Source: a virus. Taken from it: DNA of 52,567 nt. This document shows positions 1-7,841 of this stretch, one piece after another. The notes beneath the pieces were generated by a model, which was not told the DNA's origin, ran no database searches, and saw only the letters and a list, made by a program, of their open reading frames with translations. The translations under genes and the position numbers were made by a program. The DNA lies in IMG/VR virus record IMGVR_UViG_3300044996_000405, positions 1-52,567 of that record; one strand, 5' to 3'. Position 1 is the stretch's first letter; each line of letters begins with the position of its first letter.

Positions 1-1
1 C

Positions 2-403
2 TCTGCGGCGCAATTGCATATGCAGGCGTCGGATAACGGCGGAGTCGGCTATCTCAACGCAAGCAATGATTATGCGTGGCAGGTCATTCCGGCGACCTCC
101 ACGCCAACGCCATCCTATGCTGGTAGCCACTATGGCGATACGAAGATCATTCTCTCGGGAACGCAGAAAGCAGGGACGTCTTCGATGATAGGTGGTGTTA
201 TCAAAGTGCTTAATCCACTTGAAACGAATGCAAATAAAACTTTTCTTTTCTCGATCAGATATCGGCAGAATTCGGATGGCATTATCCAATATCTGCACGG
301 CGAGGCTGAAATTCCGACAATTAGTAGATTGACCCATCTTAGGTTGTTTTTTCCCGCTGTGAATATTGATACGGGACATGTGACCTTACGGTCGATTGTT
401 TGA
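2..403 (+). CDS. Partial virion/tail-fibre-type protein (5' end outside window)
   Basis: The frame is open to the window edge, and the internal starts (TTG 14, ATG 20) have no ribosome binding site, so the gene most likely begins upstream. The visible ~133 residues are rich in Gly, Ser and Thr with alternating short hydrophobic strands, as in beta-structured fibre or receptor-binding proteins; I recognise no domain. It ends 6 bases before the esterase gene and is co-directional with it, so the two are probably one surface-binding module. Function is inferred from context only. Confidence 0.55.
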   Translation, partial: SAAQLHMQASDNGGVGYLNASNDYAWQVIPATSTPTPSYAGSHYGDTKIILSGTQKAGTSSMIGGVIKVLNPLETNANKTFLFSIRYRQNSDGIIQYLHGEAEIPTISRLTHLRLFFPAVNIDTGHVTLRSIV

Positions 404-409
404 GAGGTA

Positions 410-1156
410 ATGATGCAGTATTACCCTGACATTTATGGGATTGCAGGTCAATCTAATCCATCCGGCCGTGGTCTACTCAGTGAAATGCCGGTTCTTACGA
501 ATTACATAAAAATTCTGAATTACAACAACGCCGGAAAATGGGTTTATGCGAGTGAGCCTATTGATTCTGAGATAGGTCAGGTTGACGCAGTTTCATCAGA
601 TGTTTCGCCCGGTGTTGGTTTCGGGCTAGCGTTTGGGGATGAGATGTTCAATCTGCGCCCAGGGAGACCTGTCGGCCTTGTCCCTGGCGCAAAGGGCGCC
701 AGCAGCATGGCCGATTGGGGGCGTAATCTTAGTCGATCAACTCTCTATGGATCGATGATTGCGAGATTACAGGAGGCTGCATCCTCTGGTTCACTCAAGG
801 GGCTAGTATTTGATCAGGGAGCGACTGAAACATCATCCCTGGCATTGGTAAATGCGTGGCCTGCGGCGTTCACGCAGTTTGTTGCCGATGTTCGAGGGGA
901 TCTGAGCGACCCTACTCTCCCGGTAGTGTTTCCTATTCTTGATCCTAACCCTAACGACCCAGGTTATCCGTATTGGGCGGAGATGGTGACAGCCCAAACT
1001 AACATGACGCTGCCTTCTAACGTTGGTCGCGTCACCGCGAATGATCTTACCATGAAACCCGGTGATCTGTTCCATCGAACGACAGCCTCGCAAATCATTC
1101 TAGGTCGGCGGTTTTCTACCAAGATGGCTGAGCTGTTGGCCGCGCTTGGTAGATAA
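410..1156 (+). CDS. SGNH/sialate O-acetylesterase-like (SASA family) carbohydrate esterase
   Basis: A 248-residue protein with the family's landmarks: an N-terminal block GIAGQSNPSGRG (about residues 10-21) holding the nucleophile Ser in GQSN, a central block PGAKGASSMADW, an FDQGATE block, and a C-terminal Asp/His pair in DLFHRTTASQIILGRRF. Members remove O-acetyl groups from surface sugars; in phages such domains usually sit on tail spikes or fibres and modify capsule or O-antigen. Start ATG 410 follows GAGAGGTA. It lies between two fibre-type genes and upstream of the capsid genes, an unusual place for a receptor-modifying enzyme. Substrate cannot be told from sequence. Confidence 0.75.
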   Translation: MMQYYPDIYGIAGQSNPSGRGLLSEMPVLTNYIKILNYNNAGKWVYASEPIDSEIGQVDAVSSDVSPGVGFGLAFGDEMFNLRPGRPVGLVPGAKGASSMADWGRNLSRSTLYGSMIARLQEAASSGSLKGLVFDQGATETSSLALVNAWPAAFTQFVADVRGDLSDPTLPVVFPILDPNPNDPGYPYWAEMVTAQTNMTLPSNVGRVTANDLTMKPGDLFHRTTASQIILGRRFSTKMAELLAALGR

Positions 1157-1171
1157 TGGAGTAGCGAGAAA

Positions 1172-2026
1172 ATGAGTGAAGCCACAATCGGCGGTGACGG
1201 ATGCTACGTCGCTCGAATGGATGGTCGGGTAGTTATACGGATCGGTGGTAGCCCCTACCGTAATTATTTTTTCGGCGAAGCTGGAAGAGATATGGTCGTT
1301 GGTGGGGGAAATATTGGAGCTGGTTTCAGTGCGTTGGGTGCGGTTGAGCAAGGAGGAGGCAATATTGCTTTTGGTGATTTTGCATTGTCTCAGCAACTTA
1401 ATTTATCGCATAGTATCGCCATTGGTTATCAGACATTAAGGTATGCTACGGCGGCGTCTGATTGTATCGGAATTGGCAGCGAATCTCTTAAAAATATGAT
1501 TACTGGCACCGGGACGACCGTAATTGGTCGTCTGGGCTGGTCAATGATTCCTGAAGGAGGCAATAATACAGGAGTCGGGGATAGTGTTGGGCGCTATAGT
1601 GTATCAGGCATAGGCAATTGCGCCATGGGATATCGCTCTTTTGAGAGCGGTAATGGTGATTATAACGTTATGCTTGGCTTTGCTGCAGCGCTGTCCCGTA
1701 GCATCGGAAATTCCAATGTTGGTTTGGGTTCAGGAGCTTTTGGAGGTTCTGGAGTCAGCGATCTAGGTGATCGCAATGTGGGCGTCGGATTTGACGTGGG
1801 ACAATCATTGCGTCTAGGTTATGACAATATATTTTTGGGGGCCAATTCCGGTAATAATATTAATCAAAAGTCTGATGTTGTAAATTCTATAGCTATTGGG
1901 GCTGATAGTTATACGACAGTAGACAATCAGATTGTCATCGGTGATAGTCATCATCAAGAGGTGATAATAGCAGGGGTGCTATTCACGCGCTCTGAACTGA
2001 TTGCACTGAAGGCTCTTATCAGTTGA
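1172..2026 (+). CDS. Repetitive beta-roll tail fibre / head-repeat protein
   Basis: The 284-residue protein is built of short repeats of the type (N/S)-x-(A/G)-(I/L)-G-x-x-(A/S)-(G/F), for example NIAFGDFAL, SIAIGYQTL, CIGIGSESL, NVGLGSGAF and SIAIGADSY, resembling the left-handed beta-roll of YadA-type adhesin heads and of many phage fibres. It ends in an IVIGD segment and a short helical tail (SELIALKALIS); no S74 chaperone peptidase domain is visible. GGAG at 1160 precedes ATG 1172. The gene is AT-richer than the capsid genes downstream. Likely a trimeric receptor-binding fibre; this rests on the repeat pattern. Confidence 0.65.
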   Translation: MSEATIGGDGCYVARMDGRVVIRIGGSPYRNYFFGEAGRDMVVGGGNIGAGFSALGAVEQGGGNIAFGDFALSQQLNLSHSIAIGYQTLRYATAASDCIGIGSESLKNMITGTGTTVIGRLGWSMIPEGGNNTGVGDSVGRYSVSGIGNCAMGYRSFESGNGDYNVMLGFAAALSRSIGNSNVGLGSGAFGGSGVSDLGDRNVGVGFDVGQSLRLGYDNIFLGANSGNNINQKSDVVNSIAIGADSYTTVDNQIVIGDSHHQEVIIAGVLFTRSELIALKALIS

Positions 2027-2168
2027 TGCTAATTATGTGATAGTTACAGTTCTATTAGTGTTGCGATTTTAATATTTCATCTTATCGTTGCGAGTTTACT
2101 TACTCGATTGAACCTCATCTAATCTCTTTCCACATTCGAAATTGATCCCCGCTACGGACCCTTTTCGA

Positions 2169-3242
2169 ATGAAGCGTGTTCCCCTGACTGATCTTCTCCG
2201 GCAGCGATTGCAAACTGCAGGTGCGGACCCGGAGAAGGTTGTCGTTTTCGAAGCCACGGCGCTCAACACGCTGCCTGTTCGTAAACGGCACCCACTCTAT
2301 AAGGATGCGGTTCATACCCTCGATTTCATGACGCAGATGCGGGATGCTCTCAATGCTGAGAGTCTTCCTCTGCAGACGATGCACAACGATCAAGTGCTCC
2401 CGCTCGGTCGAGCCTTTTTCGGCGATGTGGTCGGTTCCGAACTTCGTGTGTTGTTCTGGGTCGATTCGACTCATGCAGACATTATCAACCTGATTGAGAA
2501 CGGTACCATCGATCAGGTTTCTGTCGCAACACTCCCCAAGGCAGCGCTCTGCTCCACGTGTGGTTTCGATTTCTTCGGCCCCAACGCGTCCTTCGACAAT
2601 ATCTGGTCCGCTACTGACCCGGAAGGCCACACCATGGGTGAGAACGGTCACCATCTGGTGATCAGTCAACTCGACCGATGGTTTGAGCTTTCTCTGGTTG
2701 GTCAGGGCGGGATCAAAGGGGCTCGTATTCAGAAGTCTTCGGAGGCCCGCCTCGCGGCGGATGGATCAGCGGCCTCCATGCTCACTCTTTTGCTGTCGTC
2801 CGCTGATCTGACGTCGGAGAAAACTTCCATGGACCTGAAGGAACTTGTGCAGCAGTTGACCGATGAGAAGGCGAAGAACATCGCTCTGACGTCGGAACGC
2901 GACACTCTTATCACCGAACGTGATGCCGCCGTTGCGGCCCGCGACGAAGCGGTCTCCGCTCTCGCTGCGAAGGACACTGAGCTCATCACGTCCAAGGCCG
3001 AAGTGACGCGCCTGTCCGCGTTCAGCGGCGCGGTCGACGCGCTCAAAGACATCGCCAAGCACGTTCTGACGATCAGCGGCCGTGTCACGGATTCCGCGCC
3101 GGAGAAGATCGAGGACATCGTCACCTTGGTGAAGGGTGTGAAGCTCTCGCTCCCCACCTCTCACACGGATCCCGCGCATCGTTCTGAAGGGAACGAGAAG
3201 GTGGGGCAATTCTCCTCGGGTGCCTTCAAGAGCGCTCGCTAA
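2169..3242 (+). CDS. Prohead protease-like / scaffold fusion protein
   Basis: Residues ~1-195 resemble HK97-type prohead protease folds: LPLGRAFFG, a VDSTHADIINLI segment followed by GTIDQVSVATLP, then a CSTCGFDF cysteine pair and a FELSLVGQGG block. Residues ~210-300 are a Glu/Ala/Lys-rich coiled coil typical of internal scaffolds. It directly precedes the decoration and capsid genes. The likely role is shell assembly and maturation, with protease and scaffold on one chain. ATG 2169 is preferred because MKRVPLTDLL begins a coherent domain, but neither it nor TTG 2142 has a visible Shine-Dalgarno. Protease activity is inferred; I cannot assign catalytic residues with certainty. Confidence 0.6.
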   Translation: MKRVPLTDLLRQRLQTAGADPEKVVVFEATALNTLPVRKRHPLYKDAVHTLDFMTQMRDALNAESLPLQTMHNDQVLPLGRAFFGDVVGSELRVLFWVDSTHADIINLIENGTIDQVSVATLPKAALCSTCGFDFFGPNASFDNIWSATDPEGHTMGENGHHLVISQLDRWFELSLVGQGGIKGARIQKSSEARLAADGSAASMLTLLLSSADLTSEKTSMDLKELVQQLTDEKAKNIALTSERDTLITERDAAVAARDEAVSALAAKDTELITSKAEVTRLSAFSGAVDALKDIAKHVLTISGRVTDSAPEKIEDIVTLVKGVKLSLPTSHTDPAHRSEGNEKVGQFSSGAFKSAR

Positions 3243-3269
3243 TTCACTGGTTAAGAAGGATCGATCCAT

Positions 3270-3689
3270 ATGACCCCCTTCCATAACGTCGTTCGAAACT
3301 ACGACATCATCCCGTCCCATGCGTATATCGCGTTCAACTTGCCGACGACGCTCACTACGGCCGACATCGGCAAGGCTGTGACGCTCGACGCTACTGCGCC
3401 CAATAAGGTGAAGCTCGCTGGCGCGCAAGACCCGATCCTTGGCCGGCTTGAAACGGTTGAGGTGCGCTCGGCTTCGCAGGTGGTCGGCTCTGTTTCGGTC
3501 AGCGGCATTATGAAGCTACCGATCGGTGCGGGTGCGACCATCGTTGTCGGTGACACCGCTGTTGGTTCGGGCGCTGCTACGGGCGGCGTCACGCAGCGTT
3601 TGGTGACGGCGACCCCCACCCCTGACCCGACCGACAATCTTGTCATCGAAGTCATCGGCACGACGCATGTCGTTGTGCTGAAGAAGTAA
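3270..3689 (+). CDS. Head decoration protein
   Basis: A 139-residue, Val/Gly/Thr-rich all-beta protein between the scaffold/protease and major capsid genes, where lambda gpD or DUF2190-type decoration proteins sit. A DIGKAVTLDATAPNKVKLA segment (about residues 32-50) is like the small beta-barrel of such proteins, and the remainder has repeated V-x-V strands and a GAGATIVVGDTAVGSG stretch. AAGGA at 3256 is well spaced from ATG 3270. It would bind the outer capsid surface and stabilise the expanded shell. Position plus composition is the evidence; no catalytic motif is expected. Confidence 0.7.
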   Translation: MTPFHNVVRNYDIIPSHAYIAFNLPTTLTTADIGKAVTLDATAPNKVKLAGAQDPILGRLETVEVRSASQVVGSVSVSGIMKLPIGAGATIVVGDTAVGSGAATGGVTQRLVTATPTPDPTDNLVIEVIGTTHVVVLKK

Positions 3690-3731
3690 TCCTCGCTCTT
3701 CGGCCACCCCATCTCGTCTCAGGAGACGCAA

Positions 3732-4922
3732 ATGTTTCGATCGATTTCTACCATCCAGCGCGTCGCCCCCGAGACGCTGCTTGCGGGGCTCCGTAGCGAG
3801 TCCCCTTCTGCTTCGAAGGAAGCGGGCACGAAGCTTGTCGAGACCGCAAAGAGCTACGGCCTCGGCTTGCGCGATTATCTGCGCCTTGCCATTGACCCGA
3901 CGATGTCCAATCGCAAAGCGGATTTCACTGGCCTGAACGGCTACGAAGCCTCGCTGATGTATCTCGGCCTGCCGGTCAAGGATGATTTCGACGCCGGCAT
4001 CACTCTCGAGTTAGCCTCGGACACGTTCCAGACGTTCCCTGGCACCCGCGCACTTTTCCCGCCGGTCATCGATGATCTCGTCCAGTGGAAGTATCGTCAG
4101 GATCAGTTCGAGCGCATTGATGCTCTCGTTGCTTCCACGCGCACGATCAGCGGCGTTGAAATGATCACGACGCTCGTCGATGACGCCGCGGGTGACTACA
4201 AGGGCGCGTCGGTCATCCCCGAGCTGACGAACATTCCGGTCAAGTCGATCCGCACGACCGAGAAGAGCGTCAAGATTTGGAAGATCGGCGGTGGCTACAA
4301 GACCTCCTACGAGTTCTCGCGCCGCGCTCGCCTCGATCTGCTGACGCCCTACGCCAACCGCCTCAACCGCGAGCTCGAGCGCTCGAAGGTCGGCGCCGCG
4401 ACGGACCTGCTCATCAATGGCGACGGTGTGGCGGCAGCGGCCGGCGTGATCAATCAGTCGAGCTATAACGGTGGTGCAGTCGGCACGGCGACGAATGGCA
4501 CCCTGAGCTATAAGCATCTGCTGGCGTGGCTCGTGGCGCGTGCTCAGGCAGGAACCCCGGTAGATACTCTTGTTGGAAATTGGGACGCTTACCTGCAGTG
4601 GTTGCTCCTGTTCGCGCTGCCGATCGCCAATGGCGGCGACCGCACCGCGGCTGAGAACCTTGCGCGTTCGGGCTTCCAGATCGGCGGCGTGCCGATCCTT
4701 CAGGGTCAGGTGAACTTCGCCCTCTCCTCGACGGCTCCGGCGAACCAGCTCGTCGGCTTCATCAAGGGCGAGACGTTGGAGCAGCTCGTCGAGGCTGGGT
4801 CGCTGATCAATGAGTCCGAGCAGTCGGTGCTCAATCAGTCGGTGACCTATGTGCGGACGGAGACTTCGGGTCCTCGCCTCGTGTTCGACGACACGCGTTC
4901 GATCTTCAACTTTGGTGCGTAA
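3732..4922 (+). CDS. Major capsid protein (HK97-fold)
   Basis: A 396-residue, GC-rich, codon-biased gene. An alpha-helical N-terminal ~90 residues is followed by a beta/alpha body, including FPPVIDDLVQWKYRQDQFE, a GYKTSYEFSRRARLDLL segment like the spine helix, and a TLEQLVEAGS...FDDTRSIFNFGA end typical of capsid P and A domains. Length and position after the decoration gene match HK97-type major capsid proteins. SD AGGAG (3721) precedes ATG 3732. A strong RNA hairpin follows the stop. It should be the most abundant virion protein; N-terminal processing by the upstream protease is possible but not visible. Confidence 0.85.
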   Translation: MFRSISTIQRVAPETLLAGLRSESPSASKEAGTKLVETAKSYGLGLRDYLRLAIDPTMSNRKADFTGLNGYEASLMYLGLPVKDDFDAGITLELASDTFQTFPGTRALFPPVIDDLVQWKYRQDQFERIDALVASTRTISGVEMITTLVDDAAGDYKGASVIPELTNIPVKSIRTTEKSVKIWKIGGGYKTSYEFSRRARLDLLTPYANRLNRELERSKVGAATDLLINGDGVAAAAGVINQSSYNGGAVGTATNGTLSYKHLLAWLVARAQAGTPVDTLVGNWDAYLQWLLLFALPIANGGDRTAAENLARSGFQIGGVPILQGQVNFALSSTAPANQLVGFIKGETLEQLVEAGSLINESEQSVLNQSVTYVRTETSGPRLVFDDTRSIFNFGA

Positions 4923-4933
4923 TTTTACGATAT

Positions 4934-4965
4934 TCAGTCGGGTGGGGTTTACCTCACCTGACTGA
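4934..4965 (+). terminator. Terminator-like RNA hairpin after the capsid gene
   Basis: A 14-bp stem (4934-4947 with 4952-4965; two G-U pairs) closed by a TTTA loop starts 11 bases after the capsid stop. No U-run follows: the next bases are ACTCGAGG, the ribosome binding site of the HNH gene. It may act as a message-stabilising 3' hairpin or partial attenuator separating very high capsid expression from downstream genes, or be a terminator that lost its U-tract. Confidence 0.5.
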
Positions 4966-4979
4966 ACTCGAGGTTGTTA

Positions 4980-5540
4980 ATGAGAGAGTCTCATACTCCT
5001 GAAGAGCTTCGTGAATTTCTTCGATATGAAGAGGATACAGGAAAGCTGTTCTGGCGGCTGAGGAACGAGTCTCATTTTGCGGAAGGTAAGTATTCTCCCG
5101 CGCGACTAATGAAGCGATGGAACACTCTGTTTGCAGGGAAAGAAGCCGGTAGCGTTCATACCGATCCTAAGGATGGGTATCAGTTTCACTGTATTCGCTT
5201 AGGCAAGCGACTTTATAAGTCTAGCCGAGTCATTTGGGCCATGAAGAGGGGTGTATGGCCTGATAAAGACATCGACCATAGGGATACCGATTCTTTGAAT
5301 AATAGGTGGGGAAATCTACGGAAGGCAACCAAGTCCGAGAATGCATGGAACAGAAGAACCTTTCGAGGACGCCGCTATAAGGGTGTTCATTTCCATATAC
5401 AGAGACAGAAGTGGATCGCGAGAATTACGGTTCACAGTGTTCAATATCATCTAGGAGTTTTTGATACCCCTGAAGAGGCGTATGTCAAAGTCTGTGAGGC
5501 TCGTCTCAAATATCACGGCGAGTTCGCACGAGCTGCCTGA
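4980..5540 (+). CDS. HNH homing endonuclease with AP2 DNA-binding domain
   Basis: An N-terminal helical segment (ELREFLRYEEDTGKLFWRLR) leads to an HNH core, DKDIDHRDTDSLNNRWGNLR (about residues 95-115): the H, D and N residues of the beta-beta-alpha metal site. An AP2-like domain follows (YKGVHFHIQRQKWIARITV...YHLGVFDTPEEA), then the shared tail KYHGEFARAA. A free-standing selfish endonuclease inserted between capsid and connector genes. ATG 4980 with GAGG at 4970 is chosen over TTG 4974. The last ~75 bases closely match the HNH gene ending at 7841, including a shared 17-base run GCTCGTCTCAAATATCA, so these are recent relatives. Confidence 0.85.
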   Translation: MRESHTPEELREFLRYEEDTGKLFWRLRNESHFAEGKYSPARLMKRWNTLFAGKEAGSVHTDPKDGYQFHCIRLGKRLYKSSRVIWAMKRGVWPDKDIDHRDTDSLNNRWGNLRKATKSENAWNRRTFRGRRYKGVHFHIQRQKWIARITVHSVQYHLGVFDTPEEAYVKVCEARLKYHGEFARAA

Positions 5541-5564
5541 CCCTTGATGTGGAGGATTGGTCCA

Positions 5565-5912
5565 ATGCTTTTGGTCGAGACGCATGGAGCTTATCAGCTC
5601 GTCGATCATGATCGTCGCAACCCGACGATCCGTCATGAGGGTTATACGGTTGTCCATCGCACCAATTTCGTGGCGCATCGGATCGCGATCGGACAGGTTC
5701 GTATCGTTGCCGAGTTGAGCGACGAATCGACTGACGCTGAGTGGTTGAAGTATTACGCTGAGAGCGACTTCGATCTGGACCTCGCGCGCGAGTCGTTCCT
5801 GACAACGTTTGGGAAGAAAGCACCGCCCGCACCGCCCGCACCGCCCGCGCCGCCCGTGCCGCCCGCGCCCGTTGCTTCCAGAGGCACGCCAATCGTGAAG
5901 CCTGCCGCGTAA
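5565..5912 (+). CDS. Small head-associated protein with Ala-Pro-Pro tail
   Basis: 115 residues from ATG 5565 (GGAGG at 5551, good spacing); the upstream TTG 5544 is less likely. The first ~85 residues form a compact alpha/beta domain with no recognised family. The C-terminus is a proline-rich arm of about five Ala/Val-Pro-Pro units followed by a basic end (IVKPAA). It lies between capsid and connector genes, so a minor head protein, vertex protein or connector accessory is likely. The function is unknown. Confidence 0.6.
   Translation: MLLVETHGAYQLVDHDRRNPTIRHEGYTVVHRTNFVAHRIAIGQVRIVAELSDESTDAEWLKYYAESDFDLDLARESFLTTFGKKAPPAPPAPPAPPVPPAPVASRGTPIVKPAA
5820..5867 (+). repeat. 9-bp tandem repeat encoding Ala/Val-Pro-Pro
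   Basis: About five copies of a GCACCGCCC-type unit (third positions vary; one copy begins GTG). They stay in frame and encode the proline-rich tail of the small head protein. Such repeats readily change copy number by slippage without breaking the frame. Confidence 0.85.
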
Positions 5913-5922
5913 GAGGTCCTTT

Positions 5923-6639
5923 GTGGACACCTTCGTCAACACCGCAGTTTCGTTGAGGGTCGATTTTGTCGGCCCTCTCGGTTCTTTGGTTCCAGACGCA
6001 AATTCGGTCTACTGGTCGCTCTATGCCCATGATGGGACGTTGATCTCGGGACCAACGCTGATCACGACGGGGTCAATCGACACTGGCGTCACGATTCCAA
6101 TCTCCGCGGGTCAGCAAACGATCGGCGTTGGCAAGCGGTTCGAGAAGCGTCAGGTTATTGTGACGTGGACGACGGGTGGACAAGGCTATACTTGGCGCAC
6201 TTTCTACCGCGTACTGCCGATCTTGAACCATAATGTGTCGGCTGATGATGTGCGCAGCCTGCTTGGTCTTAACGCGGATGAGCTCCTCGACGACGAGATT
6301 GACCTTTTCGCTGCGTTTCTGCAGGTAGAGGATGAGATATCCCAGACAGCGCTAGCTGCTGCTCTTTCGTCCGGAACACTAACAGAGGCGTCAGCAAACC
6401 TGCTGATTGGGGTCACCGCAGCTATCGATGTGATTCCATCATTACGGTTGAGAACTCCGATGACGGTGGGCGACGGCGGCAAGACATGGCAGCGCTTCCG
6501 AACGAGTCCTGACTGGGATGCAATTGCCGAAGAGCTCGCATCACGTCGTGCTTCGTTGCTTGCGCAGACGACTGATACTCAGCTTGCTGACGTTCCTCTT
6601 GCGATCTTTACTTCACCCACTGACGTCATCACGGGGTAG
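5923..6639 (+). CDS. Probable head-tail connector (adaptor) protein
   Basis: 238 residues from GTG 5923. The first ~100 residues are beta-rich (VSLRVDFVGPLGSLV...VIVTWTTGGQGYTWRTFYRVLP). The C-terminal part is helical, beginning with SADDVRSLLGLNADELLDDEIDLFAAF, like the opening helix of head-completion adaptors of the gp6/gp15 type. Its position after capsid genes and before the head-closure candidate supports the adaptor role. The fused N-terminal beta domain is not part of minimal adaptors and may be an extra virion domain. The assignment rests on helix pattern and synteny. Confidence 0.5.
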   Translation: MDTFVNTAVSLRVDFVGPLGSLVPDANSVYWSLYAHDGTLISGPTLITTGSIDTGVTIPISAGQQTIGVGKRFEKRQVIVTWTTGGQGYTWRTFYRVLPILNHNVSADDVRSLLGLNADELLDDEIDLFAAFLQVEDEISQTALAAALSSGTLTEASANLLIGVTAAIDVIPSLRLRTPMTVGDGGKTWQRFRTSPDWDAIAEELASRRASLLAQTTDTQLADVPLAIFTSPTDVITG

Positions 6640-6641
6640 TC

Positions 6642-7172
6642 GTGAGGACTCTCCAGCGCTCATTTTCACGATTTGATGAGTGGCTCCAGGCTGAGAACGG
6701 CCCCCGTTTTCGTGGCTCTATCCAGCTCGCTAAGGAGGGTGTTGCAGCGCTCTCTAATTTCCTCGAGACTCGACTTGTCTTGCATGTTCGCACTGAAGAG
6801 TTGGCGCAGCCAGGAATGGTTGTTGTCGATGCTCAAGGGCGTCGTTTCTTGCTCGCGGAACATGATAGAAGCTTACATACGCGCGTGCTCAAAATGTTTC
6901 CTGTTACGACGCACGCTTCGTGGAAACGAGAGACACAGACAACCGATTTAGTAACGGGACTACCTAAAGGCAGTGGAATACAGGATCTAGGATTGATTTG
7001 GTGTGCGATCGAGATTTATGGGCGCGAGTCAGTTGATCGTCAGACTCATATTGGGACGGACAGGTCGCGGGTATTGACAGGTTCAGATGTTCAATTGAAT
7101 GATCTGATTGACGGTCGGATGGTTCGACGAAAATATATTGTCTATGGGATTTTAATGGTTGAAATAGAATAG
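6642..7172 (+). CDS. Probable head-closure / neck protein
   Basis: 176 residues from GTG 6642, two bases after the adaptor stop. No enzyme motif. A mid-region LAQPGMVVVDAQGRRFLLAEHD strand-turn-strand resembles the small barrel of head-closure (stopper) proteins that follow the adaptor. The C-terminal half (VDRQTHIGTDRSRVLTGSDV...RRKYIVYGILMVEIE) is beta-rich. Stop codon TAG overlaps the first base of a perfect 15-bp palindrome (7172-7186). Function inferred from gene order. Confidence 0.4.
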   Translation: MRTLQRSFSRFDEWLQAENGPRFRGSIQLAKEGVAALSNFLETRLVLHVRTEELAQPGMVVVDAQGRRFLLAEHDRSLHTRVLKMFPVTTHASWKRETQTTDLVTGLPKGSGIQDLGLIWCAIEIYGRESVDRQTHIGTDRSRVLTGSDVQLNDLIDGRMVRRKYIVYGILMVEIE

Positions 7173-7186
7173 TCTCTGATAGAGAC
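7172..7186. promoter_or_regulatory. Dispersed palindrome GTCTCT-GAT-AGAGAC (copy 1)
   Basis: Perfect 6-3-6 inverted repeat beginning on the last base of the head-closure stop codon and 58 bases before the next HNH start. Identical arms recur at 46978 and 50348, and 10/12 matches occur at 37290 and 41772. As RNA it would form a 6-bp, 3-nt-loop hairpin. Operator, stoperator or RNA element cannot be told apart from sequence. Confidence 0.55.
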
Positions 7187-7244
7187 TTGTTTGGGCATAA
7201 AACGTAGATTTGTTATTTTACAGCCTCTTAGACAGGAGGCATTG

Positions 7245-7841
7245 ATGGGTTTTGCACGGGTAAATAAAGCTGTTTCAGGTTGTGTAGTTTTTGAACTGAC
7301 AGTCGATATTGTTAGACGATTGCTGGATTATAATCCAGAAACTGGAGAGTTCTATTGGCGTGAGAGAACTCCTGACCTGATTTGGACTGATAAGGAGCGT
7401 GATAGAGAGTGGGAATGTAATCGTTGGAACTCCCGGTGGGCCGGAAAACGTGCGGGCTGTGTGAATAAACCTGACGGTTATAGGTATATTAAGATTTATG
7501 CTAAGAGATATAGCGAACACCGATTAGCGTATTTTATAATGGAAGGAGCATGGCCCCATGATGAGATAGATCATAAGGATGGAGATGTAGGTAATAGTAA
7601 ATGGGAAAATTTGCGACCAGCAACGCGCTTACAGAATGGGTATAATCTTAAACTATCTACATCTAGTACAACTGGTTTTAAGGGTGTTAGTCTTCATAAA
7701 TTATCTGGTAAATATCAGACGTATATTACTGTGAACAGGAAGAGAGTGTATCTTGGCTTATTTGATACGCCAGAAGAAGCTCATGTTAAGGTTTGTGAAG
7801 CTCGTCTCAAATATCATGGTGAATTTGCGCGGGTAGCCTAA
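7245..7841 (+). CDS. HNH homing endonuclease with AP2 domain
   Basis: 198 residues from ATG 7245 with AGGAGG just upstream, preferred over TTG 7191. Order: N-terminal NPETGEFYWRER block, HNH core HDEIDHKDGDVGNSKWENLR, AP2-type domain (FKGVSLHKLSGKYQTYITV...VYLGLFDTPEEA), and C-terminal KYHGEFARVA. The gene is visibly AT-richer than the head genes, a sign of separate origin. Its 3' end is nearly the same as that of the HNH gene at 4980-5540. Its stop codon abuts the next ATG (shared A at 7841), so insertion preserved translational coupling. Confidence 0.85.
   Translation: MGFARVNKAVSGCVVFELTVDIVRRLLDYNPETGEFYWRERTPDLIWTDKERDREWECNRWNSRWAGKRAGCVNKPDGYRYIKIYAKRYSEHRLAYFIMEGAWPHDEIDHKDGDVGNSKWENLRPATRLQNGYNLKLSTSSTTGFKGVSLHKLSGKYQTYITVNRKRVYLGLFDTPEEAHVKVCEARLKYHGEFARVA

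Noticed and set aside
2766-3428. 220-residue minus-strand frame over the scaffold and decoration genes
   Set aside because: Its composition is that of an antisense of the Ala/Glu coiled coil and it spans two real genes.
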